A stretch of 64,000 nucleotides of DNA from Sambucus nigra (taxonomy: Eukaryota; Streptophyta; Magnoliopsida; Dipsacales; Adoxaceae). A model generated the notes under the pieces. It was not told the origin of the DNA. It saw only the letters and a program-made list of their open reading frames with translations, and did no database searches. Made by a program: the position numbers and the translations under genes. The stretch is from the NCBI GenBank assembly GCA_949130495.1, contig OX422214.1, positions 2,030,046-2,094,045 of the forward strand, in the 5' to 3' direction. Below, piece after piece: positions 44,001-55,910 of this stretch; within the stretch, counting starts at the first letter, position 1; each line of letters begins with the position of its first letter.

Positions 44001-46222
44001 GGTGGTATTAGAGCATCAGGTTCTAGTGCCCTTTAGGATCTGTACGGCTTATTTCGCTTTCAGCTTAGCGTTCTTGCTATAAAGCCCTATTTTAGGATTG
44101 TTGTATTCTTCCTTTTACGATTACGTCTTCAACTATTTGAGAATTGATGATAACTGTAGACTAATAAATGTGTTTACGTTTTAGATGCCTTCGAGACGCA
44201 CACCTAAGGATAGGCGTACCCAAGCCGAGACGCGCACCTAAGGATAGGCGCATCTCATTTGTATGTATGTAAGTTGGAAGTTGAATTTTGTTTTAAGGTC
44301 ATTGGAGCCGGATTTTTGTGGTAGGAAAGCATTGAAAGTTATCCCCATGAGTCGAGGGGTGGAACGATGATAAGGAGAATTTAAGAATTTTGATTTTTAG
44401 GATGATTGAGAGTACCCAAATGTCATAACCGCGTAGAGAACATAAGGTGAATAAAGAGTTGGAATGATTTTTAGCATGGATTATCTGGAAAGAACTTTAT
44501 ATCATACAAAAGAGACGACCTGTAATTATTTTGATGAATAAAGCGTTAGTGATTTATTTTGGTTGTTGTACCGATTTGGGAAAATTGTTATACTTATCTG
44601 AGGAAGGTTGAGAATTATTATTCCTCTTTTATTGTCATGGAATTTGAATACCCTATTCCTTCTATTCCGTTGAATTTAGTTAGTCCTACAGATGAGTACC
44701 ACGCCGTTCGCTCTCCGAGGGCGGTCGGAGTGTTGCAAAAATGTGGGCATCTTGGTTAACTACCGTTAAAATAGTCCGAGTCGAAGGGACATGGTAATAG
44801 ACGTGTGAAATATATGTTTGTGGGACTAGTATAATGAAGTGGAAGTGATAGAGTGGATTAAACGTCACATGAGGGGCGATAATCGATACATAAGTGTGCA
44901 ATTAGAATGGCACGCCCTAACTTGATTGGAAGGTTGTGGGAAGCCATTCAAGAATTTGTATCCCTTGAATAGAGTGGAATTTAATTGTTATGAAGCACAA
45001 CCAGAGCGGAGTTATTATTAGTCAAGTGTGAGAGCGACTTGCGCATACAAAGAGTAATGATGTTAATACAGTATAAGAGATCCAGAAGTGCGCTTCGTGG
45101 AGATAAGAGCACGGGTCGGAACTTTCGGCATACTCCAAGGAAGGAAGGGGAGTATTACGTGTCACTTAATGTGAGACATTTCAAGGGAAAAATCGATGTT
45201 TAGCAAGACATAGTGAGTAGTCTCTACATGCACCGCCCATAGGTAAGGTTTGGTTGAAAGAGGAGAATCAACCAAAGAATTTTGTGTTTATCGAAAATTC
45301 CTGAATTTGGAAGAGGTCGGTAAAGTTGGTACAGTTATTGAATGGGTTGCCATCCTCAAAACAAGATCAAGGGTTTATTCCGAACATGTGAACTAAGTCA
45401 TCGAAAATGAAGTGATTGATATTCCTTTGGGATGGATTACAATATTAACTAGTATGCCCCAGACTTCTTTTTAAAAGAAGGATCGCGCCAGTGCATGGTC
45501 CGGCGCAGTATAAATTTCTGAATCAGGATGAGATTGGTGAATCCCACCTTTGATATGGGATTTCAGGAACCAGTGGAGATAAGATTTCGTTTCGAGTAGG
45601 ATGTATCACCCTTAGCCACGGAATAAGCGCATGGTGATTAAAGATTAGTGGAACCACGTGAAGGAGATTTTGGAATCTTGGTACAATGATTTTAAGAATG
45701 CTCTGTAGAAGCACTCGTACCTGTTTGTCGCGTACAAGGTACTTATTAAAGTTTTTTTATGGAAGATCCTCAACTATTCTCCTTCCGTATGTTTAGAGGA
45801 GAGTAGATAATCAGATTTTTGGATCGGTCGAGAAAAGATCCGATAACTATGGTGGAATTCCACGAATGTTTTAGGTAGTCAAGAGTGGTCAAATGTTCGT
45901 ATGATCTTCTCAGAATGGGAATTTTGTGTATGAATAAATCCGAGTAGTTGTCATGTAGTGAGGTGCGGCCTCCTAATGATAGCGAGATAATGGAATTTAT
46001 AACGTGTAGAAGTAACCTATTCAAAGGTTGCTAGTGGGGAGTGAATGTGAAGTGTCTCCAATGAGAATGTAATACAATGTTGCTGTGAGGAAAAAGCTAT
46101 AGTGATTGAGCGTCGTACTATGTAGATAGTTTGCGTATTGACAAGGATATCCAGAATTGTGCTACCTGGTAGGCCTTATTTTCTGAATTTCGGGACGAAA
46201 TTCCGTTATTAGGGGGGAAGTA
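44001..46222 (+). mobile_element. Decayed interior between LTRs C1 and C2 (2.2 kb)
   Basis: Starts with a tRNA-iMet-type PBS (TGGTATTAGAGC, 44,003-44,014, one base changed) and ends with AATTTCGGGACGAAATTCCG and the PPT TTAGGGGGGAAGTA. In between only traces of coding sequence can be sensed; no catalytic motif is readable. Much shorter than a gag-pol interior, so it is deleted as well as decayed. Confidence 0.7.
44003..44020 (+). promoter_or_regulatory. Primer-binding site after LTR C1 (one mismatch)
   Basis: TGGTATTAGAGCATCAGG; the C at position 7 of the standard site is T. Confidence 0.85.
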
Positions 46223-47349
46223 TGTAATACCCCGTATTTTCATGGATTTTAAATTTAAGGATTTATTAGATTTAATTGAGATAAATTAATTTAATTTTAA
46301 TCCGAAATGTTGTTTTAAATATTTACTAGCGTGACAAGAGTTAGTAATTATTGGGAATATATTATTTGTTGCATATTACTGGATGAGTATAGTAATATAT
46401 GAGATTTATTTTTATAATATTGTCACGTGTGAATAAAATGACAATTGAGGAAATTTAAGTCGGGACGCGCCTGTGTCGTGTCGGGACTAAATGTGGATTA
46501 ATAAAAGTGAATAATTTATAGGTTGTTCGTATGGTCATTTTGAGTGCGCCAACGCGTCCGAAAGGGTCGAGATAGTCAGAAAAGTGTACCCGGGGGTTTA
46601 GTTTGGGTCTCGGGGCGTTATTAGGCCTAAATAGTAACCCGGGAGGGCATTTTGGTCATTTTACATATTTGGGTAATTAAACCCACGAAAATCAGTAACT
46701 TATATCAGCCATCTAGGTTATCCATTTAGGGTTAGAAGATTCAAAACCCTAGAACGGCCATTGGAGAAGAGAGGAGAGAGCTCTCAAGGCAATTCAAGGC
46801 CAAAAAGTTACCCGTTTGCACCGCCGTCACCCCCAACACGTAGATCGTCCAACGGACTACGCAACCAGACCGAAATCATCTGCAAACCAGAACGTCAAAA
46901 ATCCCAGGCAAGTGTTTATCTTGATATTTTCGTTGGTGCAATTTCCATGTTAGTTTGGGAATGATTAGGGATGAAATATATGGAAGAAAACCCAAATTGT
47001 GATAGGAATTTGCATGTAGTAAAGACTTAAACCTTATTCTGGAAGTCTCTTGTGATGTAGAAAGATAATCCACGAAATTTTGTTGTAAATAAGAAAGAAA
47101 TTATGGGATTAAACAGATTTGAATCATGAGTTAGAAATTTTTAGGGTTCTTGAGTTTTAAATGAATTATGGCATGATTAATCCATGTTTAGTGATGTAAA
47201 TTGAGATGTTTTACGTTGAATATACCTGATATGATGATATAAAGTTAGTAGTATCAATTCTGGGAGGATTGGGATTAGAAAATATGTATTTGGTGTAAGT
47301 TCGAAGATGAAACCCGTAACTGCAATTCTGCAGATTTCGCAGACCTGCT

Positions 47350-47402
47350 TGATCGATCGATCGAAGGTTCGATCGATCGAGCCCCAGACCTCGATCGATC
47401 GA
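47350..47402 (+). repeat. TCGATCGA palindrome cluster (LTR C2)
   Basis: Three runs of GATCGATCGATCGA or shorter, as in C1. Confidence 0.88.
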
Positions 47403-47970
47403 CCCCTCATGGCAGACTCCTATTTCCCTTTTAAATGAGTTAAATTCAAATTATTGTGAGATAATTCTTGGGTATCCTTAATATAATGTTTTGGGAGATA
47501 GGGAAGACCAGTAGGATATGTGAATAAATTTTAGGACCCTTGATGTCGGGCAGATATTGTATTTTGGGATAATTACATAAGGGTCGGTGAATTTATGATT
47601 TAAAAAGAGAGACACGTAAGAGGGTTACTTTGGGACAAATGTGTATACCTACTGAATTTTATAAATGGGAGGATAGAATCCATGAGCGTTGTGTAGTAAG
47701 TGGAAAAGTTCCTCAAATTAATGTAAGATGTAAATGGTTATACGTGATAACTATATAATGTGAAATAAATGCGAATAACGTAATTATGGGAATTGAGAAT
47801 TTAGCCAGTATTGATATGGTAATCTTAGTATAGTTATATGATTGTGTATGCATATACTATCTATGTGTGAAAATCATGCCCACGCTACTTGCTATCCCTG
47901 AGGTTTCCGCGCTGGTACAGTCTTATCTCGATGGGACCTTTATGGGGGATATTGACTTGTACCCTAGAAG

Positions 47971-48180
47971 ATAGATATCCTTGGTACAGGCTATCGGAAT
48001 GATAGTTCAGACGGTCCTAAGAGATGCGGGTATGTACTTTCCTCTTAGAGACTTGGAGTCTATGCTTCGCCTCATTTTGTTTGTGTATAGATATCCTTGG
48101 TACAGGCTATCGCAGTGATAGTTCAGACGGTCCTAAGGGACTTGGATTCTATATTTCGCCTCAATATTGTTTGAGTATGT
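47971..48180 (+). repeat. Tandem duplication (about 116 bp) in LTR C2
   Basis: ATAGATATCCTTGGTACAGG begins at 47,971 and again at 48,087; C1 has the region once. Confidence 0.9.
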
Positions 48181-48774
48181 GTTAATACAATTCGAGAGTG
48201 ATTCCGAATTTGTATTCCCCTTAATGTGAGTGACATGGGGTTTAGATAGTAGAGTATGCCCGCACCATGGTTTTATTTGGGGTGCTGTTATGGTTTATAT
48301 ATATTTTACGAGTGGTTAATATATATATGAAATTTTGAAATCTGGAACTGCCTATTGTGATGTGATATGTAGGACATGATTGATAACTCAAATTATAAAT
48401 ACTTGTGTTGAGAAAGTATAATATGACACTGGGAAACTTTATTGATTTATAAAGTTAAAATGAGAACTTTGGTTACTAATTGAAATAGTATCTTCAAACA
48501 ATTGAATTGTTAAATTTTGAATCTTACGAGTAATAAAAGATAAGTTAAACCATTTGGGAAAGAATAGCGTGTTATATGATGAGATAGACCATTGGCAAGG
48601 TTAGTGCGATAAGTGTGCACATTAGAAGAGAGGTGAGAATTTCTCAAGAGAGTGTCGCACTAATATGTTGTTGCATTGGCCTGTATCAATTTAAATACTT
48701 GCTAAACGAATTTTTAAATCATACACTATCGGGCTTTGACCCGTTCCTATTTCTCTTTCTCCCTTGTATATATA

Positions 48775-49090
48775 TATGTATATATTACATGTGCCCAGTC
48801 ACAGGGGCGTCTTGCCTAGGATCCCTTGGAAGGAACATGCTGCAGCTTAGGTGGGAGTTACAGGCCACTTGCTTAGACGATTTCATTTACTTGATTCCGT
48901 TTCTTTTTCTCTTTCTCTCTCTCGTATATATATGTATGTATTACAGGTGCCCAGCCACGGGGGCGTCTTGCTTAGGATCTCTTGGAAGGAACGCGCTGCA
49001 GCTTAGGTGGGAGTTGCAGGTCTCTTGGTTAGACGACTTCGTTCATTCGGATCCACTCTTAGTACTTTCATCTAGTTGGTCATGTGTAGC
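48775..49090 (+). repeat. Tandem duplication (about 156 bp) of the acceptor region, LTR C2
   Basis: GTGCCCAG at 48,791 and 48,947, each followed by GCTGCAGCTTAGGTGGGAGT. C1 has one copy. Confidence 0.92.
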
Positions 49091-49482
49091 TCTTTCCATT
49101 ATTCCGTTGTTATTGGACTCTTGTATTTCAGTTATTTCCAGCATTGTTACTACGGGTTTTATTCAGTTTGGATGTGTGACATTAGATTTCGTATGTTGAC
49201 ATTCGATTGACGAATGTATTAAATTAATTGGATTATGTTGCGGAATTTAATGTGGTGTAATTCTTACTTATTGAATGTTGTTAATAAAATAAATGATTTT
49301 TCTTTAAATAAAATTTGGAAAGTATGTATGAAAATGGTTTTGACACTTAGCTTAATTAATTAGGGTGTTAAATTGGAAAAATTTATTTTTCGACAGTGAT
49401 GCTAAGAATGGACCAACTGTTCACCTGGATTTAATTTAATAAAGGAGTGATCGCCCGGTATTTAATTAGGCGGGGTGTCACA

Positions 49483-50206
49483 AGAGTATTCCGAGGATGA
49501 GCGAGAAAGGGAGTTCGGAGACATAAGCCTAGAGAATTTTGAGAAAGAATTCGGGTTGGTGGATGAGAGCCTCACCGTTGACGTGCAATCTCCATTGGAC
49601 TCATGCAGTAACTTAGAAGAGAGTGAATGGAAAGAGAGGATATATGAATTCCTTATTCGTGACCATCCACCTTTGCCACTTGAGTTCTCGGATGAGATCA
49701 ATGAGAAGACTCGAGTCTCATCCGACTTAGAACCCGACCCATGCATTCCCGAAGTTGAGAGAGATATAGGTTTAGCATGTCCCTCAAATTTTGGCCTAGA
49801 TGTTTCCTCCAAGTCGGGACAAGTATGTTGAGATTCGATTGGGCACGATGAGGATCCCATTCACCCCAGTCTTCACGAGCCTCAAGGTGTTTTCCTCATT
49901 TATGGGAATGGTCCCAACTTTTTCTGACTATTTGTTTAAGATGTTAGGACGGGCGAGACAAGGAGAGCATCGGATCCCGTACAGGGGTTCGGATGAGTTT
50001 TTGGGAGAGAGAGATAGGTCGTCGCACCCCTTATTATTTTTGTTATATTTTTGAGTCGTGTGTTGGAGTTATAAGTGTCTTATTGCATTTTAATACTTAT
50101 TCGTTTTATTTTTGCACTTATTATTTTTCTTCTTTAGATTTTAGTCCTTTTGATTGAGGACAATGCAAAAGTCTAATTTGTGGGTGGGGGGGGGGGGGGG
50201 AGGGGG
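49483..50206 (+). mobile_element. 3' interior of an Athila-like element (X) with unknown ORF remnant
   Basis: Begins directly at the end of LTR C2. An open stretch to 49,831 (about 115 codons, acidic, starting EYSEDEREREFGDISLENFE) has no family I recognise; it occupies the region downstream of pol where Athila elements carry their third ORF. A second frame (49,800-50,054) reads RLGTMRIPFTPVFTSLKVFS. The GGATCCCGTACAGG and GTCGTCGCACCCC words recur in the other Athila-like element near 61,420-61,475. It ends in TTTTAGTCCTTTTGATTGAGGACAATGCAAAAGTCT-like sequence (also at 63,450) and an extreme G-run PPT. Confidence 0.65.
50181..50206 (+). promoter_or_regulatory. Polypurine tract with long G run (Athila X)
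   Basis: TGGGT, then about 15 G, A and 5 G, directly before TGACAAGTGC. G-quadruplex-prone. The partner element at 63,490 has only AGCGGGCG. Confidence 0.75.
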
Positions 50207-53200
50207 TGACAAGTGCATATTTCTAAAACTTCACAGATTTTCAAAATGCCCAAAATTTTAAAAAAATAGAAAATTCTAAAATTTCCGAAAATAATTAAGA
50301 ACTTTTAAAAAAGTCAAAAATATTTTTCTTCAAAATAAATAAAAATTAGAATTTAATTTTTTTCTAAAATGCCATTAAATTTTGTTTAAGAATGTCAAAT
50401 TGTAAAAAAATCAAATGCACAAAGCCGAAATTGACCAAAAATGGAAATTGAGTGAAAATTGATGACTTTACGAATAATTGTGGAGATTAATTAACCCGGT
50501 GAGATTTCGAGCCTATCATTTTTTGCGAGTATTTAAATCAATCCGAGTTAATGGTTAACTCAAAGTTCTTTTCAGCATTTAATTAAGTCGTTGAATATCT
50601 CAATTCCTTTATTTTGATCAATTATGGGAAACGTGTGAGATGTTGTCTTAAATATGAGCTAAAATATCTCTAAACTAAATTAATATTGAGACTCGTATGG
50701 TAAAATAATGAGTAATTCATATAATGAAGTCAGGCCATCGTTTGTTACCCAAAAATATTAGCAAAAGTTATGAAAAATTATCCTTTGCAACCCAAATTGA
50801 GCTGAAAAAATTTTCTAATTTCGTTTCATAACCCGAAAAACCCAAATAGCCCGGAGTTGTGAAAATTGAAAATTCATCATTAAAGTCCAAATGGTGAAAT
50901 TAAAAGGGGAAAGAAAAAAATAAACGAAAAATGCTCAACAAAAATTGCAAGAGAAGAAAAATGTGAAAAATAGAATGAAAAAATGGAAAAAGAAGAGAAA
51001 ATGAGAAAAGGCCAAAAAAAGCACTAACGAACATCCTAAGAACATTTTCCAATTCTAAATTTCCCAACCATTCCTTTTACCCAATACACCTTATAACTCG
51101 AAAAAGTCCTAACCGAGTCCGAAGAGAAAAATTAATTACCGCATGGAGAGATAAGACACAAAAAGATAATATGAGAGATTATTTGGTGTGAAATGATATT
51201 TCCCATTTATCATTGACCATATTTCGATGATGAGATCTTCTCATCATAAAAATTCCGTCTTTTAAACTTGTGTTGATGAATTTATGTTCCTTTATATTTA
51301 GTCTTTAAATCACGTATACTGAGAGAAAAAAACTACAATCCGAGTGATTCTTTTGTGAGAGCGTTCGTGAGAATTTGATTCAAAACGAATTTTTGAAAGG
51401 TAATATAATGATCTATAGGTGGAAGTTAGCGATTTAATTTTGGCTTCGTACACACACTACGAATTAAGACTTGTGAATATGAATTTGCGGTGACTATTTT
51501 GGGGGAAGTTTAAATTGTATAAGTTTTTAGTATTTTGATTTTTCTTTGAGTCAAAAATAAATTTTATGGGTATATTCACTACAAACCCTTACGAGACACC
51601 ACTCATCCTATTAGGGTAACCTAGGGGCTTAAATGCTTGTTGCATACGCTAAATGCAATATCTTTCCCACAAAAGTGGTATTTTATCCTAATAATATTTT
51701 TGCTAAGTGTTACACCTTAAAAGATTTAATTCTTTCACATTGCTGGGGACGATTAAAGTTCTAAGTTAGGAGGGGTTGATTAGGCATAAATTCTTCTTAT
51801 TTATCCCCGTAATTTAGAGGCTTTTATCTTGTGCGATGTAAATTGAGTTGATTTATCTTATATCATTGCTACTGACCTTTTCTATATAGTGCATTGAGTT
51901 TCGTGTATTTATCTTACATTTTTCAAGTATTTCATATAAGTGAAGAAAGTAGAAAACTCAAATTCAAGAAAAAAATAAAAGCAGAAAAGTCAAGGGAAAC
52001 ATAATAATTTTATACCACGAATTCGGACACTGAAGTAAAAGAAAGTTAAATACCTCGAGTCCACAAGCATGCAAGAAGAAACGGCATCAAAATCTGAGTC
52101 CCAATTGAAAAGTTATGAAACTTCAAATTGAGAAGAAATTAAGAGTAAAGGAAGGAAGAAAAATCCAGCGAACCGAACTGATAGCACTAGTAGGGGACCG
52201 GTCCCCCTCCCTAGAATGTTCAAACCGAACTGATGACAAAAATCAAACCGGTTTAGCGGGTGGATTTTTTATTTTTGTATTCTTAAAGTTAGGGTTGTGC
52301 ATGGTTCAAACACTGCATAAAATGCGAGAGTTATATAATATTGTATCACCAGACATTAGAGATGATGTCTTTTTCATAGTTTTGAGATATTCTTGATGGC
52401 AAGAACCCTAAGATTCATTGTGTTCAAGAAATATTCATCTTTTGGCATTAAATTCAAGGTTTTGCATCAATACAAGTACAGTTCCTTTATTGCTTTCAAT
52501 TTCTCTTATCTTTTTGGTTTGTGGTTCATTATTTCGTAGTTAGAATTCTCTTTTACATGTTTGATTGCATTTTTCACGTAGGAATGATTTCATGCAACAT
52601 AGAATTCATGTGTAGTGTTAAATTTTCCTTGTTAGGCTAGATTTCTATAGGGTTGGGGTACATGAACCTAACCTATGTAACACATACGGATTTAAAAGTG
52701 AATAAAAAATGATTTTTCATCCAAAGGTTTGAACTTTATCAAAACAAATGTTGGCCTTTTAATTTCGTTTGCCCTAGGTAACCGAAATGTTTAAGGGTGA
52801 AATTGGAGTTTTGATAACTTTTCATTATCATCAAATACAATTTTTAATTTTATATTGTGCGACATTTAGTCCTCATATGCCAAATGCTTAGAGAGTATTT
52901 GATGTTTCTTTGAATGAAGAATTGTCTTTTTGAATCTTTTAGGTTCTATGTAAACACTGATGGTTTAGGGGAGTGTACCCTTACTCCATTTTCTCTCATA
53001 TATTCAAAAGATTAATTTAGTTCATTTTTGCATGATTAGTTAATTTTTAATTTAATTCACATTTCATTTCTGATAGGTATAATTCCAAACTCATCATATT
53101 TTCCTTTCTTTTTCTGAGTAATTCTAGGGTGAAGCATTTTTCCTATCTGTCGTCAAGATTTTTTGTCCTATTCCCTGTGGTCGATATCCAATTTATCAGA

Positions 53201-53273
53201 TTTATACTTGAGTGACCGGCTTACACTTGAGTCAATATTGGTACGCACTAGAAACACTTTTAAAGTCGTGTCA
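50207..53273 (+). repeat. Athila-like LTR X (3.07 kb, 3' LTR)
   Basis: TGACAAGTGCATATTTC... to AAAGTCGTGTCA. It aligns with 63,500-64,000 at its start and with 54,225-55,805 over its second half (GATTAGGCATAAATTCTT, ACTTGAGT/CACTTGAG near the end). No PBS follows, so it is a 3' LTR. An ACCGGT-type palindrome GGGGACCGGTCCCC lies at 52,195-52,208, and AACCGGTTT near 52,246. Confidence 0.85.
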
Positions 53274-54224
53274 GAAGGTGTCTACCAACCTGGAGATCTG
53301 GGAAGACCTGGGTGGTCCCTAAATTTCTTCAGAAGGTTGTCTTTCTTGGCGAAACCTAACATTTGGTTGCTGGAGAATCTCTGACCTGACCCTAGGTGGG
53401 ACTGGGTCTTCCTTCACATCGATAACCTAAGGAATATTACTGCTGTGGTGAGACATCGCGAACTTTCTGTTGATGAATGCTTTCGTATGAAAAAAGAATT
53501 GATTTCCACATACGGAGCCAATTGTGAGTACATAGATTATCATGATATATGATCAAAAAAGTAATATCAAGATGAAAGAAATTAACCACACATAACAATA
53601 GATATACATGGTTCAGAAACTTTCCTACATCCACTATGAGGTTACTATATTTTTATTAGTGTCTCTCAATGCTCAAGATTACATCCCATTGCCCTGGGCC
53701 ATGGTTTACAAAATAAAGATGTGTACAGTAAGAGATTGAGTTGTATAAGAAACTCAATTAGATAGTGGATAACTCTTGGTGTCCCTAAATATCTCCTTCG
53801 ATATTATTAGTAACCGATTGAATATATCCTTATGAATATATGTGCATGTTAAGTACACGAGTCTTTAATTAATAACTTATTTAGGCTGGCAGTTTGATCG
53901 TCTACACTGGGCTGGTTTGTTACTCTCTTGGGCTAAAAATAAATGAACCCCTATATATATATGAGATGAGGGTGTTTTACTATTCCAATGAATCAAAAGT
54001 TGAGATATAATTATTTGGTGCGATTTAAGGATGTGAGAGTGCACCATGTCATAACTTCAGCATTGTGACATGGAAAATGAGACAACTTACCCATCCAACC
54101 CCCATACCCTACACGATATATCATTCTCTCTCCATCACTCATCTAATTTTTCCCTCCAAACCCTACCGTTATCCTCCCTCTCTCCCTCTTACGAACTAGT
54201 CGCCCCCTCCTCCTCTCCTCTTTG
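53274..54224. other. Unassigned DNA between two Athila-like LTRs
   Basis: No gene or element recognised. The last 170 bases are pyrimidine-rich (CTCTCTCCATCACTC, CCCTCTCTCCCTC). Confidence 0.4.
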
Positions 54225-55805
54225 TGTTGACTGATTAGGCATAAATTCTTTCAAATTTATCCCTTTAATTTAGTTATTTTAGCACCTCAAACAACGTAAT
54301 CGATTTGATTTTATCTCATAATCTTGCTACTGACTTATTGTAACGAGTACCCCGAGTTTCGGGTATTTTGTACTAATTTTACAAGTATTTGATGTCAATA
54401 AAGAAAGAAAGAAATCGGAAGAATAGAGAAAGAAAAGAAGGAAAGTCAAAAGGGCAAAATTGTAATTTTTACCCAAAATTCGGATAAGGCATCTAAAGAA
54501 AAGTTGAAGATGTCAAGTTTACAAGTACATAGGAAGAAATAGTACCTCAATCGGAGTTCTGGTGTGAAAGTTATGAGCAGTCAAAGATAGAAGAAAAGGT
54601 CAAAGAAGAATCATACCGATCCGAATTGGACCGATCCGAAATGCAAAGTTCCAGTGAAACCCAGACCGAAGATGGATCGAAGCTGATGAAAATTAAATGA
54701 ATCGATTCGGTCAGAAAAGAAAAGAACCGATCTAGATCCAAGCCGAACCGAACCGAAGGAGGACCGGACCAGTCCAACTGTCGTAATTTTGGTTTTTCAC
54801 TCTTCCTCCAATGGAGAGTCCTGGTTAAGCTAAAACTCTTGGAGTCTTGTAAGGTATTTCAACCCGATTTATTATCATTTTAAAGGGAGGAAAAATCATC
54901 TAATTTTCCCTTTTTCAGTTAAAACCCTAGTTTAAAGATTTATTGCAATTTTAATTTCAAGATTGAAGTTTGTTCAGATCTGTGATTACAAGTAATTTTA
55001 GTTAATGCTTTTAGTGCTTTGGTAAGTTAGTTGATTACTTTATTCTGTCTAATCTTCCTTCTAAATCATTCTTCAATTCTCCCTTAGGATTAATCATGAT
55101 TTCCTGCAATTCAACAAGCGTTTTCATTAATTTCATCATGTTAGGCTAGGTTTTTAAAGGTCGGGATGCATGAACTCAACCTCATGTGGTAGTTGCATGT
55201 GTATAAAATTAATCCTATAAATTTAATGATTTATTATGACCGTATTACGTAGCAACACAACCATTGTAGATCTTTGGATCTCGTTTGCTTCCGGGTAACC
55301 GGGATGCTTTAGAATGCAATGTGAGTATCGCTGTCGCGTGTATCGATTTACTCATCCTCTGATTAAGTATGGTGTGGGCTTGAACCTCATATACGTAATT
55401 CTTGGGAGTACTAAATTCTGGGTCTGATTAATCATTTAAATTTGCAATTAGTTTTATACCATCAATACACTAGGGTTGAGGGATTTTATTCCCATCCTGT
55501 TTCCTTCATCATATAATTCGAGTTTTAAATCATTCATCGTTGCTATTTTAGGTAATTCAGAATAGTTGAATTTATTTCATAATTTTAAAATTGCATTTAG
55601 TTGTACCGATTCTCAAATCAAATCATCTTTTCCTTTCTTTTTAGAGTCAGAGTTGGGATTTCTTCATCTGTCCAACGCCGTCACAACTCTGTTGTCCTAT
55701 TTTCCTGAGGATCGATACCCGACTTATCGAATTATTACTTGAGCGACAGGCTTGCACTTGAGCCTAAAGAGTACGCACTTCTGAGACACATTCTTAGTCG
55801 CGTCA
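54225..55805 (+). repeat. Athila-like LTR Y, 5'-truncated (5' LTR)
   Basis: Matches the second half of LTR X from GACTGATTAGGCATAAATT to CTTAGTCGCGTCA, followed by a PBS. The first half is missing. It carries a cluster of GAATCGATTCGG / ACCGATCC / CCGAACC words at 54,615-54,775. Confidence 0.85.
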
Positions 55806-55811
55806 AGTTTT

Positions 55812-55829
55812 TGGCGCCGTTGCCGGGGA
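55812..55829 (+). promoter_or_regulatory. Primer-binding site, tRNA-Asp type (Athila Y)
   Basis: TGGCGCCGTTGCCGGGGA, six bases after the LTR. This tRNA-Asp site is the usual one for the Athila lineage. Confidence 0.92.
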
Positions 55830-55910
55830 GCTAGGTAGACTTAGGATTAGATCAAGTCAATCTAAAACTTTGACCAAAAAATATCTAAAAATCCAAAAAC
55901 ATATAAAAAT

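Larger units (their letters stand above)
46908..48946 (+). other. Candidate GC-AG LTR intron, C2
   Basis: CAG|GCAAGTGT to GTATTACAG|GTGCCC, 2,039 bases. The first of the two duplicated acceptors (48,790) reads ACAT|GTGCCC and is unusable; the second keeps ACAG. Confidence 0.5.
46223..49482 (+). repeat. LTR C2 (3.26 kb)
   Basis: TGTAATACCCC to GGGTGTCACA. Roughly 80 per cent like C1 by eye. Leader to CAG|GCAAGT (46,907/46,908), palindromes 47,350-47,402. Two tandem duplications absent from C1 (about 116 bp from 47,971; about 156 bp over 48,775-49,090), the second duplicating the acceptor region. It ends against Athila-like sequence at 49,483. Confidence 0.9.

Noticed and set aside
55643..55646. 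Possible intron in the Athila LTR (donor AAG|GTATTT near 54,853, acceptor TTTTTAG near 55,644)
   Set aside because: The partner LTR X lacks a matching acceptor, so the pair is not supported.
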